64,000 nt of DNA from Linum tenue (GCA_946122785.1 CAMGYJ010000006.1:68325676-68389675); one strand, 5' to 3'; shown: positions 1-11,567, numbered from the stretch's first letter. Made by a program: numbers and translations. The notes: a model not told the origin generated them from the sequence alone.

Positions 1-740
1 TATTTTTAGGACCGAAGGCTGAACCAGAAAAGTTAGTAATTTAGAGTTCAGTGGTTAACCGTTACAAAATCGTTGGTGAACCGTTGATAGAACCGTTCAT
101 GATATATAACATATAAATTTTTTATATTACACTAATTTAAGAATGAAGTTATCATTAACCATAAATAATTTCAAATTCATATCAGCACCAAAACATCTAA
201 TAAATCATTCAAACTGTCTCACAAAAGAAATCAATTTTTTTTAATTCAAATTAATATTTACGGTGTCAGTCGAATAGTCAATAACAAGGTTGGAAAATGA
301 GAAGAGGAAGCATATATAAATGAATAAATATTGTTTGATGTCTTAGTTTGAGTTAAAGTTTTTTTTTTTTTTAAATTAGTGAACTAGTGGACCAATTAAA
401 CCTTGAGGTTCATGTGATTTTATATTAAACCATGAAAAACCATTTGTTCAATCAATAACTGTCCAAACAATGACCCGTACCGCTATCGTGACTTATTTGA
501 CGATTCTATTGACCCCGCGGTTGATCGGTTCAGTTCTTATAAGAAACTCTATTTTTCCTCTCCATTGTCATTCCAGTTTCCAACATCCCAAAAGGCCCCA
601 TGTGAAGGAGGGAGACAACACTACCCACTCCGGCACTCACCCTTCCACCACCGAACACAGTGGCCATAACATAACACATGACTTCTCAAAACACTTCTTG
701 ATTATTTTTGGAAGATCGGATCACTTCTAGGTAGATGCTT
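1..740. other. AT-rich intergenic DNA, no gene seen
   Basis: No reading frame with a recognisable domain. The stretch has poly(T) runs and repeated 'gaaccgtt'-like words near 50-100, which may be the edge of an old element. The open frame at 470-730 has no family signature and I regard it as chance. Confidence 0.5.
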
Positions 741-1052
741 AGATTCATGAATTGGTGTATTCTATTAATGGATTCATTAATTGAATGGATTGGTGGAAAT
801 TGAATTGTAGATCTATGTGATGTTTAATATTGAACCATAAATTTTAAAAAATTTAGGTACTAAAATATCGTAACATAAAAATATAGGTAAAAAATATAAT
901 TTTCCAATTATATTATACATTAAAAATAAATTTTATTTAATAGTAATGTACCAAATATCAATCAACCCACCAATTTATTTGGATTTGGATTTAAATGAAT
1001 TTTGATTAATTGGATATTTTAGTGGATAGATTGAATACAAAATTGTCACCTG
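741..1052. repeat. MITE-like non-autonomous repeat, copy A
   Basis: This stretch shares order and wording with 5887-6305 inside the SKS gene: 'attgaatggattggtgg'-type sequence at the left, phrases such as 'taggtactaaaatat' and 'tataattttccaat' in the middle, then 'gattaattggatattttagtg' and an end resembling 'caaaattgtcac'. Copy B ends in the inverted pair gtaacaatt/aattgttac. No target duplication is resolved for copy A, so its limits are approximate. Confidence 0.5.
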
Positions 1053-1600
1053 TATTTTAGGTGTTTATCCATTATCATTAACTAACTAGAATTGTGGTTA
1101 TGTGACATTACTTAAAAAAGAGTTGCATTGAAGGATCTCATACCCAAATGTGATTATATAAGTAACACACGAAGAAACCAAAAAAAAGATTCAATTTTAT
1201 ATATAAATATATATAGAACTTCGTGTGATATACAAGTTAATATATGTGATGGTTACGACATTGAAGTTATTACTATAGTATAGACTTGTAAATGCTATCT
1301 GTTTTGATAATTCTCTCCCGAGTCACAACACTAGATATCCTATAATCCAATGCCATTTTAAACTTAAAAAAATGTTCAAATAAACATATATAACTTTAAA
1401 ACATTCTACGTCACAAGATAATACTTTCTATCTACGGTTTTCTCCTCCATTTTCGTAAACGAAATAAATATGTATATTTGACCAAAATCTCATTCCCATT
1501 CAATCAACGTTGTAGTAATATCACTTTCATCTTTCCGCTTATATTTACCAAACATTAAGAACTAAGATGAATTCGCATCATTCCGACAAAACCTAAAACA
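1053..1600. other. AT-rich DNA, nothing recognised
   Basis: No gene, RNA gene or clear repeat boundary is visible. The 5' edge of the truncated LINE lies somewhere near or just before 1600, but without a matching target duplication it cannot be fixed. Confidence 0.4.
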
Positions 1601-2751
1601 ATGAACCAAAAGAAAAACTTTGAATTTGGGAAGGAATACCTCCTTTTTCCCAATTTAATTTCTTATGGACAATTCCTACAAAATAATTTCTTGGAACAAT
1701 TTTTCTTAAAGCAACAAAAGAAATTCCAAAAATGGAAATGGCTATGGAGTCTTTCCCTCCCACCTAAACTGAAGTTCTTTATTTGGAAATGCACCAGAGG
1801 GGCTATTGCAACTAAGGAAAACCTCTTCTCTCGGCAGTGCTCGGTCACTAAAGCATGCCCTCTCTGTGCTGAAACTAGTGAATCGATCCATCATGTATTG
1901 TTTAAGTGCCCTCACGCGGCTGCTGGGTGGTTCCAGGGCTGGCCTTCGCTGGTTGTCCCCCCTCTCTCCACTCACCTGCTTGACTGGCTCTTCGCACTGC
2001 AAGACAGGTATCCCCTCCCCTCAGTCCATAAGGTTGTCTTTCTGCTGTGGCAGACGTGGAAAGCCAGGAATGAGTTTATTTTCCGGAATAAACCTCCATG
2101 GCCACCTAGTACCATCGCTAAGGCTGTGAATGAGTCACAACAGTGGGAATGTTGCCCCGCTAAGCCAACAACCTTACCACCTCCAGTTCAGTTAAACCCA
2201 TCCCCGGAGCACCCTACTCCACCGCCGAGTATTCATCTTTTTGAAATACAGTGTGACGGTTCTTTCTTTGAAACCTCACAGCAGGCGGCATATGGCGTTG
2301 TTGTATCAAATGTCCATGGACAAGTGTGTGACGGGGTAGCTGAACCCCTGCATTGTTTGTCATCAATTGAAGCTGAAGCAAAAGCGCTGTTTGAAGGAGC
2401 TCTTCTGGCATCCAGCCTCCAAGGTCCATGTCTGGTCCGATCTGATTGCCTGACCATCGTTAAGGCTGTTCAAGGAATGTTAAAGCCGTGGCCATGGCGG
2501 GCGGCTGCATGGATTGGACGCACCATTAAGACAATCGAGGACCACCCCTGGATCAAGGTCTCCCACATCAAGAGGGCTGATAACACGAGAGCAAACTGGG
2601 TTGCTAAATCTAGAGCTAAAAATGTTCTCCCACCTCATTGGGTTCACGTTCTAGATGTCATTTCCCACCTTTTGTAAACAGCTGGTTTTTTTTCTCATCA
2701 GCCGCATTGAATGAAAAACAATACCTTTGGTCAAAAAAAAAAAAAAAAAAA
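1601..2751 (+). mobile_element. 5'-truncated LINE (non-LTR retrotransposon) 3' end with poly(A)
   Basis: The open frame at 1601-2677 (358 aa) matches the C-terminal part of plant LINE ORF2 proteins. Residues ~45-115 form the zinc-binding reverse-transcriptase tail domain, with 'KLKFFIWKC' followed by 'CPLCAETSESIHHVLFKCP' Cys/His spacing. Residues ~215-345 form a plant-type RNase H domain: 'CDGSF' with its Asp, a Glu in 'IEAEAKALFEGA', Asp in 'VRSDCLTIV' and Asp/Asn in 'RADNTRANWVAK'. The reverse transcriptase and endonuclease are missing, as expected of a truncated insertion. A 3' UTR of about 55 bases leads to a run of about 19 A residues at 2733-2751. The open frame is intact, which suggests a fairly recent insertion, and it ends about 360 bp upstream of the SKS start codon. 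Confidence 0.85.
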
Positions 2752-3109
2752 GCTCTCATGCTAATATGCGGCGAGGGAGGGTCCCATCACCGACACTCTT
2801 TTCCCTCTATTTTCTTATTTCCCTTCTCCCTCCATATTACCTTTTTCCCACGTAGTAATAATAATAATAAATAAATAAATAAAAGCGACGAGAAATTTCC
2901 CTCTCTTTTCCGCAGTACAGGCACACATCCCCTCCGGTAGTCTGTAGCGCACTTAAATACAGCGCCATCCCCGGCCTCCATCTTCTCCACTTCTCCTCTC
3001 ATTTTCTCGCCCCAAAATCCCAATATCCAAACAGAAAAATCGCACCGAGAGCGCCGAAGAAATCCAGCCTCTCGCACTGTGGATTGCTTGGTTCCCTCAC
3101 CAAGCGAAA
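2752..3109 (+). promoter_or_regulatory. SKS promoter-proximal region and 5' UTR
   Basis: Lies between the LINE poly(A) tail and the SKS start codon. A TATA-like 'ttaaata' at 2953-2959 precedes a C/T-rich leader (about 2970-3020) typical of plant 5' UTRs. An (aat)n/(aaat)n microsatellite sits at about 2856-2882. The transcription start is inferred, not visible. Confidence 0.4.
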
Positions 3110-6100
3110 ATGGCGCGGAAATCAGCTCGATCTCCGCTTCTCCTCATAGCTGCTGCGGTTTCCCTCCTCGCCATCGTCGGTGCCGAGTCTCCCTACCGCT
3201 TCTTCGATTGGAACGTCACCTATGGCGACATTTACCCGCTCGGCGTCCGCCAACGAGTGCGTAGAATCTCCTGACTGAAAATTTCTTACTCCGATCTCGA
3301 ACTTGCTCTAACGTGTGCTTCTATTAAAAAAAACAGGGGATTCTGATCGACGGCGCGTTCCCGGGGCCGGATATCCACTGCGTTACCAATGACAATCTCA
3401 TCATCAATGTGCACAACAGCTTGGACGAGCCTTTCCTCCTCTCTTGGTAAAACCTAAATCTCTGCTTTCTTTCTTCGCACACTCGCTCTGTTTCTTCCTT
3501 GGCGGAATTTTCTCTGCTTGCTTTCTCGTGAACTTTCCCTATCGGGAAAGCAGGGAGGAAAAAAGAGATCCCTGACCGTTTTTCTCTCATCGGGGAGTCC
3601 CCAAATCTGATACTTGAATTATTGGAGAGGTGACAATGTCGAGGAAAAGTGCTCAGATCTGGAATTGTTTTAGGCTTTTAATAGTTATAAAACCTTCCCC
3701 CACTCGCCGCTGGTTTTTCTTCCCAATCTTGCCGCCATGGCAGCCGCAGCTCGCCAGCTCCAGTGTCAAATTGAACTCTCAGTTCACAACTTGCCTCCAT
3801 CCATTGATGTCACTTTCTCAGAAATTAATTAAAAAAGTAGGGGGAAAAGTGATTGGGAATGTTTGCTTGTCGTTTTCTTAATTACTCAATTAAATCACAG
3901 TAAATTTGAGTGATCGATGTTGAACCCAATCTCCCCCTATCCAGATCTTGTCTAACAATCTAGATTAGTAATTAGCTGTATTTACAAGTAAATTTTCAGC
4001 CCCTCTTCAAGCTAAGCTGCTGAAGTGATACTTAATTATTTTTTTAAACACAGTTTAGTTGTTGCTAATACAGTAAGCATAACGACTTTCCCTTTCCGGA
4101 GCCGCAGTCAATTTCTTAATCCGTCGGCAATCTTTCTTTTTCGGATTTCTAAACAGCGCCGTAATTAGTTGGGAGTTTCTTCGTCCAGATCTATTTCTAG
4201 CTGTCTTCCATTTTCAGCACACTTGCGCCTGCCAGCTCATCTTTGCAGCTGGAAAGAAAACCCGAAGATGCGCGTTGAAAACAAAACTCCCAATATTCAT
4301 TATTTTTTATGTTTTTTTTCCCCTGTTCATTCCACCGCCATTAATCAAGGCGGGGAATTAATTGATAGCTAGAACGCCCATTTCCAATTTATTAGTGAAG
4401 TTTCTGTATTGGGTTGGGGGACAGCAGATTTAACTGATTTAGGTGCTTGGTTTAATTTAGGAATGGGATGCAACAGAGGAGAAATTCATTCGTGGACGGT
4501 GTTTACGGCACCACGTGTCCGATCCCTCCGGGGAAGAACTACACGTACATTCTCCAAGCAAAGGATCAGATTGGCAGCTTCTACTACTTCCCTTCCCTCA
4601 ACTTCCACAAGGCCGCCGGTGGGTTCGGAGGGATCAGGATCCTCAGCCGACCCGGTATTCCGGTGCCGTTCGCTGACCCTGCCGGCGACTACACCATTCT
4701 CATCGGAGATTGGTACAAGTCCAATCACACGGTAAATTCTTTATTAATGATGTTTGTCATCATTACTCATTTTTGTTTTCCTTCTGTGGGTAGCAATGCT
4801 AGCTTACTCTTTTTGACAGCTGTGTTGGCTTGTTGTGCCTTCGAAAGTGTTTCGCTTTCGCATGGTGGGAAGGACAGTAGTTGTGTCATTTTCTCAGGCC
4901 GTGTATTTTGGCCGGATTTCATGTCTTCTTTGCTTCTCCCCTTGACCTTTGGCCATCGTCTCCAAACGGCGATCCTACACTCTGTCTTGTCTGATGTCTC
5001 GTAGTGCTTTGATTGTCTATTTGATTTGTTTTCCTTTGTCGACATGTTTTTTCGTTGGTTGTTGACCTTAAGGTTCGAATCCAAGTGTGATATCTGTTTT
5101 CATCCCACATTATTACTATGTCAATCCCTTGGAATAACATTGAAATAGAAGAAAACTCAGGTTAATTTTATGATAAAATTGATATCGAATATTTTTATTT
5201 TGCAGGACTTGAGAGCCCAATTGGATGGTGGCCACAAGTTGCCTCTAGCTGATGGGATCCTCATCAATGGTCGTTCATCTGGCTACGCTCTCACGGTTGA
5301 GCAAGGTAAGAAATGGAAATGGGGAGGGGGGGAAAAATCTCTCATTTTTCTTTGCCCTTTTTAATGTTGTCAGAATTTCATTAAAAAGTGTTAGAAGTGA
5401 AGCTAAGTGAGACCATTGCTTGTTTCTCTTTTATCAGGCAAGACATACAGGCTCAGGATTTCCAACGTTGGGCTACAGAATTCGGTCAACTTCCGCATCC
5501 AAAACCACAAGATGAAGCTGGTCGAAGTGGAAGGAACGCACACTCTCCAGACAACTTACTCTTCTCTCGACGTCCACCTCGGTCAATCTTACTCCGTTCT
5601 GTTCACCGCCGACCAGCCAGGGCAAGACTATTACATCGTGGTGTCTTCTCGCTGGACAGCTCCGATCCTCACCACTACCGGTGTTCTTCATTACAGCAAC
5701 TCCGCTGGTCCGGTTTCTGGTCCACCTCCCGGCGGCCCAACCAATCAGATCGACTGGTCCCTCAACCAAGCCCGCTCCATCAGGTAATGCAGTGGTCCAA
5801 GTAAATTTGGTGCATTTTTTTGCCATTGGTCATGAATACCAAATCCTTCTCACATAATAAACCATCTTGAAATTGAGGCTTCAATGGTAACAATTGGATT
5901 GGATCCATGAATTGGTAGATTGGATTAGTGTATCCATGGATCAAGTGAATTGGATCAAATGGATTGATAGATTCATGGATTGGATCAAGCGGATTAATCC
6001 ATGAATTCAAATGACATTCAAGCCTCGCACCAATATGTAAATTTTGAAAAGTTTGGGTACTAAAATGATATGATAAAAAATGTTAGGTACTAAAATATAA

Positions 6101-7348
6101 TTTTCCAATGATATTTTCATAAAAAAATTAAATATTGGATACCAAAATGCAAAATATGAAAGTATAGGTATCGAATTGTAATTTTGTCATTTGCATACGT
6201 TGATCAATCCATAAATCCTCCAATACAATTGGATTTGGATCAAATGGGTTGGATTAATTAGATATTTTAGTGTATGGATCGGTGAATTGGATTGAAAATT
6301 GTTACTTCGCTATAATAAAAGTTTGCAATCTCTTGCAATAACCGGCGTGGACAAACTTATTGAAGAATTTTGTTTGTGTCATTGGTTTTTGCAGGTCTAA
6401 TCTGACGGCAAGTGGACCGAGGCCGAACCCACAGGGCTCGTACCACTACGGTATGATCAACTTGACGAGGACCATCGTTCTGGCCAACTCAGCTGGCCAA
6501 GTGAACGGCAAGCAGAGATATGCTGTCAACAGTGTCTCGTTTGTTCCAGCCGACACTCCTCTGAAGCTTGCAGACTACTTCAAAATCCAGGGCGTGTTCA
6601 AGGAGAACAGCATCTCCTCTAATCCCACCGGTGGCGGCGTCTACCTCGACACCTCTGTTCTGACCACTGCCTACAGAACATTCATCGAGATCGTGTTCCA
6701 GAACGACGAGGACATCGTGCAGAGTTGGCATCTCGATGGTTACAGCTTCTGGGTCGTTGGGTAAGCCGACATTTGATCATCTTCTCTCATAGCCTAGTAG
6801 TCTAATTGTTTTGAGTTCTAACCAAGTGGGCGAACTTAATGCTGTGCAGTTTGGATGGCGGGAAGTGGACGACTGCAAGCAGGAACCAGTACAATCTGAG
6901 GGATGCAGTTTCGAGATCCACCACCCATGTAACTTTCTCAACTTAACGTTTCAAGCGATTTAGTTACACAGTTTCCATGATTGAAGTCGAAATGTTTTTT
7001 CGATAGAGTCGGATTAGATCCCCTGAAAGACTGACCATATCGTCAAATGTGTTTTTTATTCGATTCGAGCTGCCATGGTGGACATTTTTTTTTAATGTTT
7101 TGACGGATTGTTTGACGGAGGATTGGATTTTGCAGGTGTATCCCAATTCATGGACTGCAATCTACATTGCTCTGGACAATGTGGGAATGTGGAACTTGAG
7201 GACAGAGTACTGGGCGAGACAGTACCTGGGCCAGCAGTTCTATTTGAGGGTTTTCACGACGTCGACTTCGCTCAGAGACGAGTACCCAATCCCGAAGAAT
7301 GCACTTCTTTGCGGCAGAGCTGCCGGCCGGCGCACACGGCCGATGTAA
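3110..7348 (+). CDS. SKS: SKU5-similar (SKS) multicopper-oxidase-like glycoprotein
   Basis: Exons 3110-3256, 3337-3446, 4461-4731, 5206-5305, 5438-5783, 6395-6760, 6850-6928 and 7136-7348 join in frame (1632 nt, 543 aa); every intron is GT-AG. Residues 1-~25 form a signal peptide (MARKSAR followed by a Leu/Ala-rich core) and the mature protein starts near ESPYRFF. Three cupredoxin domains follow in the family order. Landmarks are 'GVYGTTCPIPPG', 'SGYALTVEQGKTYRLRISN', 'EDIVQSWHLDGYSFWVVG' and the C-terminal 'NALLCGRAAGRRTRP'. The His-X-His copper ligands of true laccases are replaced (LLSWNG and WHLDG), so redox activity is doubtful, as is known for SKU5/SKS and pollen Bp10/NTP303 proteins, which act in the wall during directional cell expansion. 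No hydrophobic C-terminal GPI signal is seen, unlike SKU5 itself, so it is probably a secreted wall protein. The choice of member (SKS5-like) rests on remembered synteny only. Confidence 0.95.
5887..6305. repeat. MITE-like repeat, copy B, in SKS intron 5
   Basis: The ends are inverted: 'gtaacaatt' at 5887 and 'aattgttac' at 6297-6305, with further inner similarity built from 'attggat'/'atccaat' words. It lies wholly inside intron 5784-6394. Its inner sequence is related to copy A at 741-1052. A clean target duplication was not found, so superfamily assignment (hAT-like is a guess) is open. Confidence 0.55.
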
Positions 7349-7780
7349 AAGGGGGAAACACGGCCGAGAAGTTATATGGTAATTTATTGTTGCGGTGAAC
7401 GTTGAGATTTGAGGTGGGTTCGGGATTGGTTAAAGAAAAGGAGGAGGAGGAGGAGGAGGAGGAGGAGGAGGAGGAGATTGATTTGAGTAATGCGTAGGGA
7501 ATGTTTGATTTAGGGGTAAATTATGGAATTGCGGAACGCGACTGTTTGTACCATTTGAGAAATTGATATAACGAGACCTCAGCTCGAGGTCACATTGGTG
7601 ATTTTTTTTTTAACCTTCTGTTATGGCCTGTGGAAGGATACATGATTCTTTTTAGGCTTGTAAAACTTTGTGTTGATACTTGATAGTCTTATCTGAAGCG
7701 GTTACTTCGCTGGTTGTTTTTTTTTTTTTTTTGGTCACTTCGCTGGTTGTTTTGGTTTTATATATTTATTTATTTTTATT
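7349..7780 (+). other. SKS 3' flank with (GAG)12 microsatellite
   Basis: Contains the probable 3' UTR of SKS. An uninterrupted GAG trinucleotide repeat fills 7441-7476. A short duplication of 'ttcgctggttgtttt' (about 7705 and 7740) flanks a T-run. No other gene is visible. Confidence 0.6.
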
Positions 7781-8158
7781 TATAGTTTCTGAGTAAATTA
7801 CATAGTTGAATGTTCCTATTTGGTTACTAAAAATATTTAATTCCATTCGTGACCACTAAAATTAGTTAAACATTTCAAGTTTGGTCATTTTCTGTTCAAT
7901 TTCGTCAACTTTTGCTTACATGACAGTCAACTATTATAGGTGACCGTTAAATGTGTGGCATGACAATTTAAAAATAATTAAATAAATAAAATTTAATTTT
8001 TACATTTTTCAACTCATTTCTAACTATTAAAAAATTAATTTTTTATCACCCAAAAAAACCAAGCGGTCCTCCGTGTATTTCCCCACAGTCGCCACTCAAT
8101 CTCTCTTCTCGTCGCCGCGTCCACTAGCCGGTGAAGAGCGAGCTCCCTCCAATTCACC

Positions 8159-9076
8159 TAGGGATGGCAATGGGTAGGGTCGGGTGTGGGTTTACCCTAT
8201 ACCAACTCCTAACCCGCCGGGTAGAGCCTTCTAAAATACCCGACCAAATAATCACCGGGTATGAAAATGATATAACCATACCCTAGCCACCGGGTAACCA
8301 CGGGTATTCGAGTAACCATGAGTACGAATCCTAAAATATGAACTTATATCTAATTTAATCAATCCACGCAAAAATTACCTTTTGCAGCCGAGGTGGGGGA
8401 AGGTACAACGTCGCGGGGAAAACTGCTTGGCGGCAATAGCGGGTCGCGAACGAGGGGAACATGGGAGAGCAGGTCGTGCGAGGAGATGCTGGCTGGAACC
8501 AGGGGAGATCCTGGCGAGTGGCGAGTCACACGCGACCGAGAGGGAAGCAGGGGAACGACGCGCGAACGAGAGGGAAGCGAGGGAGAGGCGGTTAGCGTCA
8601 TTGGGACTGGCGGCCGGTGGGGCTCTTCGCAAACGACGCACAAACGGAGGGAAGCAGGGGGAGGCGGTTGGAGTGTGGAGTGCGGGTGTTGGCTGCTGGC
8701 AGGCGGCGGCTATATTAGGGATTCAAGGGAACGACGCATGAATGAGAGGGAAACAGATTAGGGATTTAGGTTTTATGGTTAAGAGTTGGGGAAATGAGAG
8801 AAAGTGAAGACGATTGTCTTCTGAGTAGTGGGTGCTGGGTTGCTGGGTAGGGTTAGGGCAAGGGAAATTGACCCTTTGGTTAGCGGGGCGGGTATTATCG
8901 ATTACCATACCCGTACCCTACCCTTTATTTTGAAATCGGGTATTACCCGTACCCGCCCCTTAACCGGTCAACGAGGATACACCCGCCCCTTAACCCGTCA
9001 AAGCGGGTAATTACCCTCGTTGACCGGTTACGCTCGGGTAGGGTACCCATGATTATGGGTTGGATTGACATCTCTA
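8159..9076. mobile_element. Non-autonomous hAT element nested in the MULE
   Basis: Perfect 8-bp target duplication 'aattcacc' at 8151-8158 and 9077-9084. The termini are 'tagggatggcaat' and, inverted, 'tagagatgtcaat', followed by GGGT-rich subterminal sequence in both arms. The interior (about 8380-8760) is GC-rich with repeated 'cgcgaacgagagggaagc'-like words and gives open frames in several frames but no recognisable domain. The 8-bp duplication and terminal sequence fit the hAT superfamily. Confidence 0.88.
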
Positions 9077-9374
9077 AATTCACCTCTCTCTCTCTCTCTT
9101 CTTAGCTCGCAGTCGTCGTTCACTATTTCGCCGGCATAACCGCCGCAAGAGAAGGTGTGGAGCAGAGGCCAATACCGATGACGAAGTCGGTGAGCGTGTC
9201 TGAAGTAGTGACGAGTGACGACGATGGAGCGGTGAGAGCGGCTGAAATGATGGCGGTGGCAGACGACCTTCCTTTTCTCCATTTCTCGAAGTGTGCTTCC
9301 TTGACATCCTGTACTATCTCGCTGATGTTCGCGCAGGTGACCGTCCCTGGGCTAGGCTCGTCCTCCCTATAAGC

Positions 9375-9620
9375 TTGCTCTAGCTCTAAAACTCCTTCAT
9401 CTGCTGTCGCAAATCGTGAGAGATATGCTTCACGGCGACTTTGATCTTTGAACTGGGGAGGATTCCTCTGTATACTTTCCCGAACCTGCCCGGCCGGAGA
9501 ACCTCCTTCTCCTTGAAACCATGGATCGCTCTGTATAGATCCTTGTAATAGAGACGTTGTCAGTTATATTCAGTCTCCCAATCTTCTGTAAGCTCTATGT
9601 ACCTCCTCAATCGGTCTAGG
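9375..9620 (-). pseudogene. Fragment of an L-type lectin receptor kinase (LecRK) captured in the MULE
   Basis: Read on the minus strand, this stretch gives 'EDWETEYN', then an in-frame TGA, then 'YKDLYRAIHGFKEKEVL', 'GRFGKVYRGILPSSKIKVAVK' and 'ISHDLRQQMKEF', ending at a stop. This order (juxtamembrane EDWE-xx-Y, YKDLYxAT-like helix, Gly-rich loop, VAIK-type Lys, S/T-HxxRQxMKEF) is characteristic of L-type lectin receptor kinases. Only the start of the kinase N-lobe is present. There is no lectin domain, transmembrane segment or remaining kinase domain. It is a captured gene fragment, not a working gene. Confidence 0.75.
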
Positions 9621-9639
9621 TAAGCTCCAATAGCGATTG

Positions 9640-10330
9640 CAACAAGAGAGAGAGAGAGAGAGAGAATTACGAGGAAGACCTTCGGCGCGGTGTCTAATCT
9701 TTTTGCCGCCTTGCTCGGACTACTCCACCCAACACCGCAACCGCCGCGCGAAAGGAGTCGATGAAGGAAGACCCACCGCCAGTGTCAAAGGCAGGAAGCT
9801 CGACTCCAAGCCGTCGGGTCGAAGACGCGCCGCTGGAGGAGAGCGTCGCGTCGAACCTCCCTCTCAACCTTCTTGAGATCGCGTCTCCGGCGAACGGGGT
9901 GAAGCGAGCATCGCCAAAGAAAGATCCACCGAAGAGAAAGTCGTCGGAGAAGCCGGCGATGAAGATGGGCATCGCTGCGGCAGGGAAGAGGGTGAAGGGT
10001 GACTCATCGCGGGAGGATTGAACGGCAAAGAAGCCGCCAGACGACAAGCTGTTGTCGGAGGTTGAGATGGAGAGAAAGGCGGCGGCGAAGTCGGGTCATC
10101 CACCTGCCCGTCGAAGTGATCGAGCGCTGCCGGAGGCAGAAGTGACGGAGAAGAAGATGAAGGAGGTCGGCGGCTGCGTCTCTTTTCCCGTGAGCGCTAG
10201 GTCGGCCACCTTGGGCCAAACATCACATCCGCAACGGCTTTTACATTTGGGTCGATATGTGGTTCTGTTCTTTGGGTCTCCTTTGGGCCTAGACTGGCGG
10301 GTCGTCTTATCAGATGGGATGGAGTGAGTG
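9640..10330. other. GC-rich gene-like interior of the MULE, not identified
   Basis: GC content is much higher than in the surroundings. An (ag)n run lies at 9646-9664. Overlapping open frames on both strands (for example 9761-10021 and 10052-10327) are rich in Lys, Arg, Pro and Ser and have no family motif I recognise. The likely origin is captured exon or promoter sequence of one or more host genes. Confidence 0.45.
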
Positions 10331-11110
10331 GGCCGGGAGCTAGCATTCGCTGGGCTCGCTCAAGAATGGCCGAATCAGCAAGGTGGGCCGAGTTTTTGGA
10401 GGCAGATTAAGCCCAACATGGTTTGGGTATGGAAGAAGGTGGGCTTGGAGTCTACACGTTTAGCTGATGAACTTTTAAAAGAGTTAGCCCAAGTTCACAT
10501 AGAGGAGAGTTCTCTAACTCTTATTTTGTGGACTTCGAAAGAAAGGACGAAGAATTGTTTGGCTATGAAGAACGTGACATATGTCACGTGGGTGGAGGAG
10601 AGTCGAGGAAAGTTGGACTGGTGCAGGAAGAGTTCATTCAAGGGATCGAGCGTAGTTGGAAACGTAGAAAGTGGAAGGCCAAGAAGACGGAAGTTAACTG
10701 CAACCTTGAGGACAAGGTCGCTTTCAAGGAGGGTGGAATGTTAACAATATATATTATTAGAATAATAATAATGATAGTACTAATAATAATAATAAATAGT
10801 GTTATGCGTATTAGTAGGTTAGGCGGCTATGATTAGTAGGGTTAGGCGGCTAGGGTGGCCGAGTATATTATTAGGGTTTTCTCGCATTATCCCTATGAAT
10901 ATGTACTTTGGGTTTACGTCATAATCAGTCAATAAAAGTATTAAGCAAAGTATCCTTCTAAACCTAATTCCTCTCAACTCCTAATTTCTATCCTCTCCTA
11001 ATCCAAGGCCTCGGCCGATTCTCAATTCTATTATGTTCTTTCTCATCTAAATCCCTAATCGCAACCCTAATCCCTATTCGTTACGAGTAGTTACGGGTGT
11101 CAAAGGTCAG
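10330..11110 (+). mobile_element. LTR-retrotransposon 3' remnant with probable LTR inside the MULE
   Basis: A frame ending near 10740 reads 'NLEDKVAFKEGGM', a type of ending I associate with the 3' end of plant gypsy polyproteins. It is followed by a purine-rich tract 'aaggagggtggaa' and 'tgttaaca' at 10739, a plausible LTR start. About 360 bp further on, 'gggtgtca' near 11103 could be the LTR end. No second LTR or target duplication was found. Confidence 0.45.
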
Positions 11111-11567
11111 TCCCTAGAATCCCTAGAATCCCTAGAAGCGGGGTTCTTTCAGAGAGACGGGGAGAAGGCGGAGATCCAGGCATCCAGTGGCGGGGGTTCT
11201 TATTCCCCTATTTCGCCGAAGCCCCACTACTATGGACTGCGCTATAGGACGAGAGGGAGTCAATAAATTATTTATATTTTTTGTATAAGGAATAAATTAT
11301 TTATAATTTTATTCCTCTGAATGAGGTGGAAAATGTAAAAATTAAATTTTATTATTTTAAAATTGTCATGTTACACATTTAACGGTCAACTATAATAGTT
11401 GACTGCCACGTAAGCAAAAGTGAAAGGAGTTGGACGGAGAGTGACCAAACTTGAAATGTTTAACTAATTTTAGTGACCACAAATAGAATTAAATATTTGT
11501 AGTGACCAAACATGAACGTTTTTTGTAATTACAATGACCAACTATGCAATTTACCCCTATAGTTTCT

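Larger units (their letters stand above)
7791..11557. mobile_element. Mutator-like element (MULE) with long TIRs and captured DNA
   Basis: A 10-bp direct duplication 'tatagtttct' occurs at 7781-7790 and 11558-11567, immediately outside inverted termini: left 'gagtaaattacatagttg', right (inverted) 'ggggtaaattgcatagttgg'. The terminal inverted repeats run some 220-260 bp, left to about 8030 and right from about 11300, sharing words such as 'aaaattagttaaacatttca' and 'gtcaactattata'. A 9-10 bp duplication with long TIRs is the MULE signature. No transposase is visible. The interior holds a nested hAT element (8159-9076), an antisense kinase fragment (9375-9620), GC-rich sequence (9640-10200) and a retrotransposon 3' remnant (10330-11110), so it resembles a Pack-MULE. 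Confidence 0.85.

Noticed and set aside
470..730. 86-aa frame near the left edge
   Set aside because: No domain, no splice context and atypical composition; probably chance.
8375..8761. Several overlapping 90-120 aa frames
   Set aside because: Compositional frames in the GC-rich interior of the hAT element; no recognisable family.
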